Below, piece after piece: positions 53,679 through 61,798 of a stretch of DNA of 64,000 nucleotides; positions within the stretch are counted from its first letter, which is position 1, and each line of letters opens with the position of its first letter. A program made the translations under genes and the position numbers. The notes under the pieces were generated by a model that saw nothing but the letters and a program-made list of their open reading frames with translations, had not been told where the DNA came from and made no database searches. Origin of the DNA: Variovorax sp. WS11. GTDB taxonomy: Bacteria; Pseudomonadota; Gammaproteobacteria; Burkholderiales; Burkholderiaceae_C. Location of the stretch: positions 682,001 through 746,000 of the forward strand of contig NZ_JAAGOW010000001.1 of assembly GCF_010499245.1 (NCBI RefSeq), read 5' to 3'.

Positions 53679-55373
53679 TCAGGCGGGCGCGGCAGCACGG
53701 CTGAGCACTGCGCGCGCCATCGATTGCGCCAGTTCCTGCTCGCCCAGGAAGACGGTGGCCGCAACCTCCTGCGTCAGCAGCCGCGCCTCGTCCTCGTTGT
53801 GGCTGCGGATGACCGTCTGGATCGCCGGATTGAGGGTGCGCGCCGCCTCGATCATCTGCCGCACGTTGATCGCGTCGGCGGTGGCGACCACCAGCACGCG
53901 CGCCCGCGCGATGTGCGCCTGGATCAGCACCGCGGGATCGGCCGCATCGCCCCACACCGCCGCCATGCCCTCGCCCCGCAGCTTCTCGACCAGTTCGCGG
54001 TTCTGCTCCGCCACCACGAACGGGAGGTCGTGAGCCACCAGTTCCGCCGCGATGCGCCGGCCGACACGGCCATAGCCGACCAACACTACCTGGCGCGACA
54101 GGTATTTCTCCTCGGTGCTCATCGGCAGCTCGGCCAGCGGATCCTCGCGCTGGGCCAGGCCGCGCGCGAGGCGCGAATGCGCGTGCAGCCATTTCTGCAG
54201 CGGCCCGATCAGGCTGAACCACAGCGGGTTGGTCGCGATGGAGATCAGCGCGCCCGCCAGCAGCAGGCTCTGGCCCTCCTCCGGCAGCAGGCCCAGCGAA
54301 GCCCCCAGCGCCGCCAGGATGAAGGAGAACTCGCCGATTTGCGCCAGGCTCGCGCTCACCGTCAGAGCCGTGCCCAGCGGATAGCGAAGCAGCAGCACCA
54401 GGACGCAGGCCGCAACCGACTTGCCCACCACGATCACCAGCACCACGGCCAGCACCTGCAGCGGCCGCTCGATGAGCACCGCGGGGTTGAACAGCATGCC
54501 GACGGACACGAAGAACAGCACCGCGAAGGCGTCGCGCAGCGGCAATGATTCCTGCGCCGCCCGATGGCTGAACTCGGACTCGCGCATCACCATGCCGGCG
54601 AAGAACGCGCCGAGCGCGAAGGACACGCCGAAGAGCGCCGCCGAGGCGAAGGCGATGCTCACCGCCGCGGCCACCACGCACAGCGTGAACAGCTCGCGCG
54701 AGCCGGTGCGCGTGACCTGCCACAGGAGCCATGGGAAGACGCGCCGTCCCACCACCAGCATCAGGACCACGAAGCCGCCGACCTGCAGCAGCGTGAGCCC
54801 CAGCGTCTGCCAGAGCGGCGCCGCATCCGCACGCGCCGCGCCGCCGCCGAGCGCCTCGGCCAGCGGCGGCAGCAGCACCAGCACCAGCACCATCGCGAGG
54901 TCTTCCACGACCAGCCAGCCCACGGCGATGCGGCCGGTGAAGGAATCGAGCAGCCCCAGGCTTTCGAGCGCGCGCAGCAGCACCACCGTGCTCGCCACCG
55001 AGAGCGCCAGCCCGAAGACCAGCGCGCCGCCCGGGCTCCAGCCCCACCAGCTTGCCAGCGCCGCGCCCAGCAGCGTGGCCACCACGATCTGCACCAGCGC
55101 GCCGGGCAGCGCGATCTTGCGCACCGCGAGCAGGTCATCGAGCGAGAAATGCAGCCCGACGCCGAACATCAGCAGCATCACGCCGATCTCGGCCAGCTGC
55201 GCGGCGATGCTCGCGTCAGCCACGAAGCCCGGCGTGAAGGGGCCGATGATCACGCCCGCGAGCAGGTAGCCCACCAGCGCCGGCAGGCGCAGCCGCGCCG
55301 CCAGGAAGCCCAGCAGCAGGGCCAGGCCCAGGCCTGCCGCGACGGTGTTGATGAGGGAAACGCTATGGGGCAT
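53679..55373 (-). CDS. YbaL/Kef-type cation:proton antiporter with TrkA-N domain
   Basis: A 564-residue CPA2-family transporter. The first 390 residues hold about 12 membrane segments (LPALVGYLLAGVIIGPFTPG, GVMLLMFGVGLHFSLDDLLA, LGAFFAGMVMRESEFSHRAA); a Rossmann TrkA-N/RCK domain follows from about residue 405 (VVLVGYGRVGRRIAAELVAH, AVWGDAADPAVL, ARVLVVATADAI). Kef/YbaL proteins move K+ against H+ and respond to nucleotides or glutathione adducts. ATG at 55373 is chosen; the open frame upstream is not family-like. No KefF/KefG accessory gene is adjacent. Confidence 0.9.
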   Translation of the reverse strand: MPHSVSLINTVAAGLGLALLLGFLAARLRLPALVGYLLAGVIIGPFTPGFVADASIAAQLAEIGVMLLMFGVGLHFSLDDLLAVRKIALPGALVQIVVATLLGAALASWWGWSPGGALVFGLALSVASTVVLLRALESLGLLDSFTGRIAVGWLVVEDLAMVLVLVLLPPLAEALGGGAARADAAPLWQTLGLTLLQVGGFVVLMLVVGRRVFPWLLWQVTRTGSRELFTLCVVAAAVSIAFASAALFGVSFALGAFFAGMVMRESEFSHRAAQESLPLRDAFAVLFFVSVGMLFNPAVLIERPLQVLAVVLVIVVGKSVAACVLVLLLRYPLGTALTVSASLAQIGEFSFILAALGASLGLLPEEGQSLLLAGALISIATNPLWFSLIGPLQKWLHAHSRLARGLAQREDPLAELPMSTEEKYLSRQVVLVGYGRVGRRIAAELVAHDLPFVVAEQNRELVEKLRGEGMAAVWGDAADPAVLIQAHIARARVLVVATADAINVRQMIEAARTLNPAIQTVIRSHNEDEARLLTQEVAATVFLGEQELAQSMARAVLSRAAAPA

Positions 55374-55449
55374 CGCCTTGCATTGTGCAAGAGCGAGGCC
55401 CCGGGCCGCCTCAATGCCCCGCCATCTTCTCGGTGCGCGCGTCGCCAAG

Positions 55450-55477
55450 AAAAAAAGACCCGCCAGGCGGGTCTTTT
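55450..55477 (-). terminator. Terminator after phaB
   Basis: A palindrome AAAAGACCCGCC-A-GGCGGGTCTTTT; on the minus strand it is followed by seven T. It lies 22 bases past the phaB stop and separates it from the antiporter gene. It could work in both directions. Confidence 0.82.
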
Positions 55478-55498
55478 GGGGCGGGCGTCGGACGCGCT

Positions 55499-56236
55499 TC
55501 AGTGCATGTGCAAGCCGCCGTTGACCGAGAAGTCAGCCCCGGTCGAATAGCCGCCCTCGTCGGTCGCGAGCCAGGCGATGATCGAGGCGATCTCGCTGGG
55601 CTCGCCCAGCCGCTTGACGGGGATGGTGCCCACGATCTTGTCGAGCACTTCCTGGCGGATGGCGCGGACCATGTCGGTGCCGATGTAGCCCGGGCTCACG
55701 GTGTTCACCGTCACGCCCTTGGCAGCCAGCTCCTGCGCGAGTGCCATCGTGAAGCCGTGCATGCCGGCCTTGGCGGCCGAGTAGTTGGTCTGGCCGGCCT
55801 GGCCCTTGGCGCCGTTGACCGAGCTGATGTTGATGATTCGGCCCCAGCCCTTCTCGACCATGTCGCTCACCACCTGCTTGGTGACGTTGAACATGCTGTT
55901 GAGGTTGGTCTCGATCACCGCGCTCCAGTCCTCGGGCGTCATCTTGAGGAACATGCGGTCGCGCGTGATGCCGGCGTTGTTGACCAGCACGTCGATGCTG
56001 CCATGCTCGGCCTTGGACTTGGTGAACGCCTCCACCGTGGACTCCCAGTCGCCGACGTTGCCGACCGAAGCGTGGAACTCGTAGCCCAGCGCCTTCTGCT
56101 CCGCCAGCCACTTGGCGTGATCGCGCGTGGGGCCGCAGCCTGCGATCACCGTGAAGCCATCCTTGTGCAGGCGCTGGCAGATCGCCGTACCGATGCCTCC
56201 CATGCCGCCGGTGACGTATGCAACTCTTTTGCTCAT
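55499..56236 (-). CDS. phaB: Acetoacetyl-CoA reductase
   Basis: An NADPH-dependent short-chain dehydrogenase that makes (R)-3-hydroxybutyryl-CoA for polyhydroxybutyrate. The 245 residues show the cofactor loop VTGGMGGIGTAICQRL, NNAGITRDRMFLKM, the catalytic Ser in INISSVNGAKGQAGQ, Tyr/Lys in TNYSAAKAGM, and the PhaB ending YSTGADFSVNGGLHMH. Length and motifs match Cupriavidus PhaB. It has a GAGGGA ribosome site. It stands alone, about 5.5 kb from phaA/phaC, with its own terminator. Confidence 0.95.
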   Translation of the reverse strand: MSKRVAYVTGGMGGIGTAICQRLHKDGFTVIAGCGPTRDHAKWLAEQKALGYEFHASVGNVGDWESTVEAFTKSKAEHGSIDVLVNNAGITRDRMFLKMTPEDWSAVIETNLNSMFNVTKQVVSDMVEKGWGRIINISSVNGAKGQAGQTNYSAAKAGMHGFTMALAQELAAKGVTVNTVSPGYIGTDMVRAIRQEVLDKIVGTIPVKRLGEPSEIASIIAWLATDEGGYSTGADFSVNGGLHMH

Positions 56237-56256
56237 GATTTTTCCCTCGATGTTGA

Positions 56257-56274
56257 CGCGCCTGAAGAGGCGCG
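56257..56274 (-). promoter_or_regulatory. Short hairpin in the phaB leader
   Basis: CGCGCCT / AGGCGCG, seven pairs around a four-base loop, starting about 21 bases before the phaB ATG. No T run follows, so it is not a terminator; it may affect message stability or ribosome access. Confidence 0.35.
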
Positions 56275-56395
56275 ATTCACTGTAGCGAAGTTTCTCACGG
56301 CTCCCGGCTCAGGAAAACACTGACCCCTCAATGCAACGGGGTGTCACAGGCCTAGCTCATATACCGAGTTCGAGATCAAGGAAGGCAGGCATCCT

Positions 56396-57271
56396 ATGAA
56401 ACTCGTGACATGGAACACGCAATGGTGCCGCGGCCTCGATGGCCATGTGAGTACCAAACGTATCGTCGACGGCGCGCGCGCGATGGATGACTTCGACGTG
56501 CTGTGCCTTCAGGAAATCGCATCGGGCTACGACGGCATGCCCGGTGCGCCCGGCGACCAGCCGGCCGAGCTGCAGGCGCTGCTGCCGGGCTTCCGGCTTT
56601 TCTTCGGTGCGGCGGTCGAGGAATTCGACCGCGAGGGCCGCCGGCAGCGCTTCGGCAACCTGATCGCCACCCGTCTGCCCGTGTCGCTGGTCCGGCACCA
56701 TCCCCTGCCCTGGCCGCCCGATCCCACCGTGAGCACCATGCCCCGCATGTGCACGGTCGTGACCCTGACCAGCCCCGAGCTGGGCACCGTGCGCGTGATG
56801 ACCACGCACCTCGAGTACTACTCGTCGGTACAGCGGAGGGCACAGGCCCAGGCCCTGCGCGCCCTGCACATCGAGGCCTGCGAGCAAGCGGCCGCGCCGC
56901 CGGCCGCGGAGTTCGACGACTCGCCCTTCCAGCCCAAGCCGCACACGCAGCAGGCGATCCTCTGCGGCGACTTCAACATGGAGGCCAGCGAGCCGGCCCA
57001 TGCCGAGATCCAGGAGCCTTTCACGGCCCCCTCGCTGCCGGCCGGCGGGGCGCCCGACCAGCGGCTGCAGGACGCCTGGCCGCTGGCGCATCCCGAACGG
57101 CCCCAAGACCCCACCTTCAAGCTGTTCGACAAGACCTACGGCAAGGACCCCGCCGCCTTCGACTTCGTGTTCGTCAGCAACGCGCTGGCACCGCGCGTGC
57201 GGCGCATGGAGGTCGACCTCCAGACGCAAGCCTCGGACCACCAGCCCGTGCTGATCGAGTTCGGCGACTGA
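56396..57271 (+). CDS. Endonuclease/exonuclease/phosphatase family protein
   Basis: A 291-residue EEP-fold phosphodiesterase. Metal and catalytic motifs: VTWNTQWCRG at the start, Glu42 in LCLQEIASG, THLEYYSSVQRR, CGDFNMEAS and the C-terminal SDHQPVLIEF. The fold includes exonuclease III, DNase I-like enzymes and phospholipases; the substrate cannot be set from motifs. No signal peptide. AAGGAAGG precedes the ATG by about ten bases. Divergent from phaB and convergent with the Bug gene. Confidence 0.88.
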   Translation: MKLVTWNTQWCRGLDGHVSTKRIVDGARAMDDFDVLCLQEIASGYDGMPGAPGDQPAELQALLPGFRLFFGAAVEEFDREGRRQRFGNLIATRLPVSLVRHHPLPWPPDPTVSTMPRMCTVVTLTSPELGTVRVMTTHLEYYSSVQRRAQAQALRALHIEACEQAAAPPAAEFDDSPFQPKPHTQQAILCGDFNMEASEPAHAEIQEPFTAPSLPAGGAPDQRLQDAWPLAHPERPQDPTFKLFDKTYGKDPAAFDFVFVSNALAPRVRRMEVDLQTQASDHQPVLIEFGD

Positions 57272-57292
57272 GCGCTCTCGCGCCCACGCGAT

Positions 57293-58285
57293 CTACTCCG
57301 CCTGCACGCCCGCCGCGCGGATCACCTTGCCCCATCGGGCGACCTCGGCCGCGAGGTGGCTGCGCAGCGCCTCGGGCGTCACCTTGTGCATGGGAACGAT
57401 CTCCGAGCTCAGGTCGGCCAGGCGCTGCTTGACCGTCTCGTCCTGCAGCGCCGCCCGCAGCGCCACGTTGAGCTTCTGCGTGACCGCCGCCGGCGTGCCC
57501 TTGGGCGCGTAGATGCCGTGCCAGACGCGCACGTCGAAGCCCTTGAGCCCCTGCTCGTCCAGCGTCGGGATGTCGGGCATGCTCGAAAGCCGCTTGGGCG
57601 TGGTCACGCCGAAGACCTTGACCCGGCTGCCCTCCTTGATGACCGGCGCCGTCTGCGTGGTCTGGTCGCACAGCAGGTCCACCTGCCCGCCCATCAGGTC
57701 GTTGAGCGCCGGGCCCGCCCCCTTGTAGGGCACGGTCGTGAGATCGACGCCGATCTGGCTCGTGAGCAGCAGCCCGCACAGCTGCGACACCGCACCCACC
57801 CCGGCATTGGCCAGCGAGACCTTGTCCTTGTTGGCCTTGACGTAGCGCAGCAGCTCCTGGAAGTTGCTGGCCGGAAAGTCCTTGCGCGACAGCAGGGTCA
57901 TCGGCACGTCCATCACCTGCCCGATGTACTCGAAGTCCTTGAGCGGGTCGTAGGGCAGCTTCTTGTAGAGCGCCGGAGCGGTGGCCATGCCCATGTGGTG
58001 GATCAGGATGGTGTAGCCGTTGGGCTGCGCCCTGGCGACGCGCGCGGGCGCGATGGTGCCGCCCGCGCCCACCGTGTTCTCGACCACCACGGTCTGGCCC
58101 AGCGACTTGCCCATGGGAATCGCGAGCATGCGCGCCACCACGTCGGTGGGGCCGCCAGCCGAGTACGGCACGACCAGCGTGACGGGCTTCTCGGGCCAGG
58201 CCGACTGGGCCGCCACGGGCGATTGCACGGCCAGCGATGCGGTAAGCATCGAGGCCCAAATCAGAACCTTGGTCTTCATTTTCAT
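57293..58285 (-). CDS. Bug-family substrate-binding protein
   Basis: A 330-residue TctC/Bug-type periplasmic binding protein, the second in the window. AAGGAGA eight bases before 58285 favours this ATG (signal MKMKTKVLIWASMLTASLAV, cleaved after VAAQ) over one ten codons earlier. Family segments: PVTLVVPYSAGGPTDVVARM, VENTVGAGGTIAPARVARAQ, VSLANAGVGAVSQLCGLLL and DIPTLDEQGLKGFDVRVW. It is the last gene of the hydratase-MmgE operon; no TctA/TctB genes are present. It may bind the acid degraded by that operon. Confidence 0.9.
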   Translation of the reverse strand: MKMKTKVLIWASMLTASLAVQSPVAAQSAWPEKPVTLVVPYSAGGPTDVVARMLAIPMGKSLGQTVVVENTVGAGGTIAPARVARAQPNGYTILIHHMGMATAPALYKKLPYDPLKDFEYIGQVMDVPMTLLSRKDFPASNFQELLRYVKANKDKVSLANAGVGAVSQLCGLLLTSQIGVDLTTVPYKGAGPALNDLMGGQVDLLCDQTTQTAPVIKEGSRVKVFGVTTPKRLSSMPDIPTLDEQGLKGFDVRVWHGIYAPKGTPAAVTQKLNVALRAALQDETVKQRLADLSSEIVPMHKVTPEALRSHLAAEVARWGKVIRAAGVQAE

Positions 58286-58311
58286 GTCTGTTGTCTCCTT
58301 GATGGGTTGGT

Positions 58312-59694
58312 TCACGCGCCGACGCTTTGCTTCGACCCCAGCAGCATGCCGACGGCAGGCGCACGCGCCACATGCCAGAGCCGCTCCAGAGCCGCCTGCA
58401 TCTCCCCCTCGCTCGCACCGCCGCTGAAGGCGGCGAGGCGCAGGGCCTTGGCATCGATCTCCTCGCGGCTGAGCGTGTTGCCCGGGTCGCCCTTGGGCTC
58501 GTCGACGCGGCCCTTCAGCACGCGGCCGTCGCGGGTGTGCACCGTGACCTTGCCGATCCAGCGTTTCGGATAGGCGGCATCCACCTCGGCGTCGAGCTCC
58601 ATCTGCACGCGATCACGCAGGGCCTGGGTCTCGGCATCGCGGAAGTGCGCGTCGAACTCGGCGAGGCCGGCCTGGCCGAAGCGCGCCGCCAGCGCGAGCA
58701 CCGTGCCCATCGAGAACTTCGACTGGTGCACCGTGGCCGGGTCGACCACCGGCCCCAGCACGTCGATGGCACCCTGGTGCACATGCGTGCTCACCTGTTC
58801 CAGGTCCTCCGCGCGCAGCCCGTGCTCGCGCATCACCAGCAGCAGCGCATCCGCAGCCGGGTGCGTATGGCGGCAGGAGGCGTGGTACTTGAAGGAGGTT
58901 TCCGCCAGCGCCCAGCGCGTGCCCAGGCCATCGACCAGGCGCTGCGGATCGGCGTCCTGCGACATGCCCGCGGCCAGGCCCTGCGGTCCCTCGAGGATCT
59001 GCTGCGCCCCGGTGAAGCTGTCGCGCGCCAGCGTCGCGGCCATGAGCCCGGCGGCGGCCGCATGCGCCGTGTGCAGTTGCTTGGAATCGGCCGCGGTGCG
59101 CAGGAACTCCCACAGCCCCGCCGCCTGCGTGCCGGCCGAGCCGAAGGCGTGCTGCATGCGCGCCGCGTCCAGCCCCAGCAGATGCCCGGCGGTGGCCGCT
59201 GCCGCGATCGTGCCGGCCGTGCCGGTGGTGTGGAACACCTTGTAGTGCGAGCGCCCGAGGAATTCGCCGACGCGGATGCCGACCTCGTAGCCCGCGACCG
59301 CCGCCGCCAGCAAGCGCTCGCCGCTCGCGCCCAGGGCCTGGGCCAAGGCCAGCGCGACCGGGAACACGACCGTTGCGGGATGGAAAACCGAGCCATTGTG
59401 CACATCGTCCTGCTCGGCCACGTGGGAGGCCGCGGCGTTGACCAGGGCCGCGAAGTACGGGCTGCTGCGCGTGCGACCCACCAGCACTTCGCTGGGCCCG
59501 GCCGCGGGTCCCATCTCGCGCGCGAAGGCGGCGATGGTCTCGACCGGCCGAGCGCCATGCCCGGCGATGGCCGAGCCGAACCAGTCGACCAGCAGGTCCT
59601 CGGCACGGCGCACGACCGGCGCCGGGATATCGCCGAAGCGAAGGCCCGCGGCGAAGCGCGAGAGAGTTTCGGTGGGTGATGTCATGGGAGCCAT
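58312..59694 (-). CDS. MmgE/PrpD-family protein
   Basis: A 460-residue protein of the MmgE/PrpD group, which includes 2-methylcitrate dehydratase and cis-aconitate or itaconate-related enzymes. Seen: LLVDWFGSAIAGHG, SHVAEQDDVHNGSVFHPATV (family core), AAVAGYEVGIRVGEFLG, HTTGTAGTIAAAATAG and ASCRHTHPAADALL. Start at ATG 59694, one base after a CoA-transferase-like stop (TGA-A-ATG), with a second ATG three codons on. No 2-methylcitrate synthase is nearby, so the substrate is not assumed to be methylcitrate. It lies 26 bases before the Bug gene. Confidence 0.88.
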   Translation of the reverse strand: MAPMTSPTETLSRFAAGLRFGDIPAPVVRRAEDLLVDWFGSAIAGHGARPVETIAAFAREMGPAAGPSEVLVGRTRSSPYFAALVNAAASHVAEQDDVHNGSVFHPATVVFPVALALAQALGASGERLLAAAVAGYEVGIRVGEFLGRSHYKVFHTTGTAGTIAAAATAGHLLGLDAARMQHAFGSAGTQAAGLWEFLRTAADSKQLHTAHAAAAGLMAATLARDSFTGAQQILEGPQGLAAGMSQDADPQRLVDGLGTRWALAETSFKYHASCRHTHPAADALLLVMREHGLRAEDLEQVSTHVHQGAIDVLGPVVDPATVHQSKFSMGTVLALAARFGQAGLAEFDAHFRDAETQALRDRVQMELDAEVDAAYPKRWIGKVTVHTRDGRVLKGRVDEPKGDPGNTLSREEIDAKALRLAAFSGGASEGEMQAALERLWHVARAPAVGMLLGSKQSVGA

Positions 59695-59695
59695 T

Positions 59696-59790
59696 TCAGA
59701 TTGCTTTCGTTGCGCGCAATGCGGCGATGTCCTTTTCGCTGCATCCCAGCGAACGAAGGATGGACCCGGTGTGTGCGTCGACCTTAATGG
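59696..59790 (-). pseudogene. CaiB/BaiF CoA-transferase, C-terminal remnant
   Basis: Between the hydratase stop and the MmgE start the minus strand reads APIKVDAHTGSILRSLGCSE and then KDIAALRATKAI with a stop. This is the usual tail of CaiB/BaiF CoA-transferases (pattern HT-x-x-(I/V)LR-x-LG, then (E/D)IAALR). The rest of the roughly 400-residue enzyme is missing; the fragment is joined directly to the end of the hydratase gene and has no start codon of its own in this frame that makes sense. An internal deletion is the simplest reading. Confidence 0.65.
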
Positions 59791-59795
59791 GCGCT

Positions 59796-60686
59796 TCAGG
59801 CAAGAGCGGCGCTGGCCTGCATCGCCAGCCAGCCATTGGCGTCTTCGGCCCACAGGCTGAAGTGCTTGTCGGCCTCGGGCCGGCCGTGAACGCGCAGCCG
59901 CGTGCCGTCGAAGACGGGCCGCAGCGCGCGGAACTCGAAGCGCGCGAGCGAAGCCCCGGGCTTCTCGCGCCGCAGCAGGTCGACCAGCAGCGTGGCAATC
60001 AACGGGCCGTGCACGATCAGGCCCGGATAGCCCTCGACCTCGGTCACGTAGCGGCGGTCGTAGTGGATGCGGTGGCCGTTGAAGGTCAGCGCCGAATAGC
60101 GGAACAGCAGCACGTCGTCGGGCGTGAGTTCGCGGCTGAAGGCCGCGTCCTTGAGCGTCGGCGTGGGGGCTGCAGGGGCCTCCCCGGGTGCCGGCGCGGC
60201 GCGGTACACGATGTCATGCTCCTCGGTCAGCGCCAGGCCGCGCGCGTTGCGGACTTCGTGCCGCACCAGCACGAAGACCAGCTCGCCGCTGCGCCCGGTC
60301 TTGTGCGAGACCGAGGCGATGGTCGATCTTCGCTCCACCGCATCGCCGACCACCAGCGGGTTGCCCGTTTCCCAGTTGAGCCGGCCGCCGGCCCACATGC
60401 GGCGCGGCAGCGGCACCGGCGGCAGGAAGCCGCCGCGCTTCGCGTGGCCGTCGGGGCCGATCTCGGATTGCCGGTGATGGGGCAGGAAATAGAGCCAGTG
60501 CCAGAGCTCGGGCACCCGCGTGCCCGGCTCCGGCGCAGGGTCGTTGCGGTCCAGCGTGGCGGCGAGCGCGCGCACCGGGGCGGCGCTGATCTGATCGGCC
60601 AGCGTCTCGCTGCGCCCCTGCCAGGCTTGCAGGCCGGCCAGTGCCGCGGCGTCGATGCCGGGAGAAGGGTTCGTGGGTGGGGTCAT
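59796..60686 (-). CDS. FAS1-like / MaoC-type acyl-CoA hydratase (mesaconyl-C4-CoA hydratase-like)
   Basis: A 296-residue hotdog-fold hydratase of the HTD2/mesaconyl-CoA hydratase type. N-terminal half: WHWLYFLPHHRQSEIGPDGH, RRMWAGGRLNW and ERRSTIASVSHKTGRSGELV. C-terminal half: the catalytic block LLFRYSALTFNGHRIHYDRR with YVTEVEGYPGLIVHGPLIAT. Enzymes of this type hydrate branched or C4/C5 dicarboxylic acyl-CoAs. It is first in an operon with the CoA-transferase remnant, MmgE/PrpD and Bug genes, and is divergent from a LysR regulator. Confidence 0.87.
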   Translation of the reverse strand: MTPPTNPSPGIDAAALAGLQAWQGRSETLADQISAAPVRALAATLDRNDPAPEPGTRVPELWHWLYFLPHHRQSEIGPDGHAKRGGFLPPVPLPRRMWAGGRLNWETGNPLVVGDAVERRSTIASVSHKTGRSGELVFVLVRHEVRNARGLALTEEHDIVYRAAPAPGEAPAAPTPTLKDAAFSRELTPDDVLLFRYSALTFNGHRIHYDRRYVTEVEGYPGLIVHGPLIATLLVDLLRREKPGASLARFEFRALRPVFDGTRLRVHGRPEADKHFSLWAEDANGWLAMQASAALA

Positions 60687-60788
60687 GTCGCCAGGTGTCT
60701 CCGATGCAAGCGGCGCTCTTGCCGCGCCCTGCCCTGCATGGTGGCCGCGGCCTGGCTCGCGCGCAATCTGCGATTTCGAGATCGAGCC

Positions 60789-60803
60789 TTCAGGAATTCC
60801 GAA
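60789..60803. promoter_or_regulatory. Candidate LysR-type binding site
   Basis: TTC-N9-GAA (a T-N11-A pattern) with an inner palindrome GGAATTCC, 23 bases before the LysR ATG and about 100 bases before the hydratase ATG. A TAGGAT at 60811-60816 could be the -10 of the lysR promoter, so binding would autoregulate. Pattern-based only. Confidence 0.42.
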
Positions 60804-60825
60804 GCCTTGCTAGGATGCTCCTGCC

Positions 60826-61737
60826 ATGCAATTCGACCTGACCGATCTGCGCCTTTTCGTCGCCGCCGCCGAGCTGGGCAGCCTCACGCGCGCGGCCGAG
60901 CGCCAGCACCTGTCGCTGGCCGCGGCAAGCGCCCGCATCAAGGCGCTGGAGACGCAAGCGGGCCTTGCACTGCTGGCGCGCGAGGCCCGCGGCGTGCGCC
61001 TGCTGCCGCCGGGCGAGGCCTTCCTCCACCATGCCCGCCTGGTGCTGCACCAGGCCGGCCAGCTCGGCGCCGAGCTCAAGGAATACGGCGGCGGCCTGCG
61101 CGGCCATCTGCGGGTGTTCGCCAACACCACTGCGGTGAGCGACTTCCTGCCCGAGATCCTGCCCGGCTTTCTGGCGCGCCATCCGCGCATCAACATCGAC
61201 CTTCAGGAGAAACCGAACGCACAGATCCCGCACGGCGTGCTCGACGGCCGCGCCGACATCGGCATCGTCGCCGGCCTCATCGACACGCTGGGCCTGGAGG
61301 CGATCCACTTCAGCACCGACCGGCTGGTGCTCGTGACCGCGCGCAAGCACCGCTTCGCGCGGCGCCGGCGCATCGCCTTCGCCGAGACGCTGGACGAGGA
61401 CGCGGTGGGCATGCAACCGGGCAGCACGCTGCAGGCCTTCCTGGCGCAGATCACCGAGAGCCTGGGCAAGAGCCAGAAGCTGCGCATCCAGCTCGGCAGC
61501 TTCGACGCCATGTGCCGCATGATCGGCAGCGGCGTCGGCATCGGCGTGGTGCCGGAGTCGGCCGCGCGCCGCAACCTCGAGAGCATGAAGCTGGCGCTGA
61601 TCGAGCTCAGCGACCCGTGGTGCGTGCGCGAGCGCTTCCTGCTGGTGCGCGACCGCGCCGCGCTGCCCACCTATGCGCAGGCGCTGGTCGACACGCTGTG
61701 CGCGCACTATGCGGAGCGGGCGGCGCGTGCGGGGTGA
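60826..61737 (+). CDS. LysR-family transcriptional regulator
   Basis: A 303-residue LTTR. The N-terminal winged helix is clear (LRLFVAAAELGSLTRAAERQ, LSLAAASARIKALETQAGLA), followed by the two-lobe effector domain (NTTAVSDFLPEILPGFLARH, GRADIGIVAGLIDTLG, IGSGVGIGVVPESAARR). It is divergent from the hydratase/MmgE/Bug operon, which it probably activates in response to an acid or CoA metabolite. The effector is unknown. Confidence 0.92.
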   Translation: MQFDLTDLRLFVAAAELGSLTRAAERQHLSLAAASARIKALETQAGLALLAREARGVRLLPPGEAFLHHARLVLHQAGQLGAELKEYGGGLRGHLRVFANTTAVSDFLPEILPGFLARHPRINIDLQEKPNAQIPHGVLDGRADIGIVAGLIDTLGLEAIHFSTDRLVLVTARKHRFARRRRIAFAETLDEDAVGMQPGSTLQAFLAQITESLGKSQKLRIQLGSFDAMCRMIGSGVGIGVVPESAARRNLESMKLALIELSDPWCVRERFLLVRDRAALPTYAQALVDTLCAHYAERAARAG

Positions 61738-61747
61738 GGCTAAGCGC

Positions 61748-61780
61748 AAAAAAAAGCGCCGCGCATGAACGCGGCGCTTT
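61748..61780 (-). terminator. Terminator between phaA and lysR
   Basis: Stem AAAGCGCCGCG / CGCGGCGCTTT (eleven pairs, six-base loop). On the minus strand a run of eight or more T follows, so it ends the phaC-phaA transcript; the plus side has only TTT and could also serve the lysR gene. Confidence 0.85.
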
Positions 61781-61798
61781 CGCAAACAGCAGGACGTC

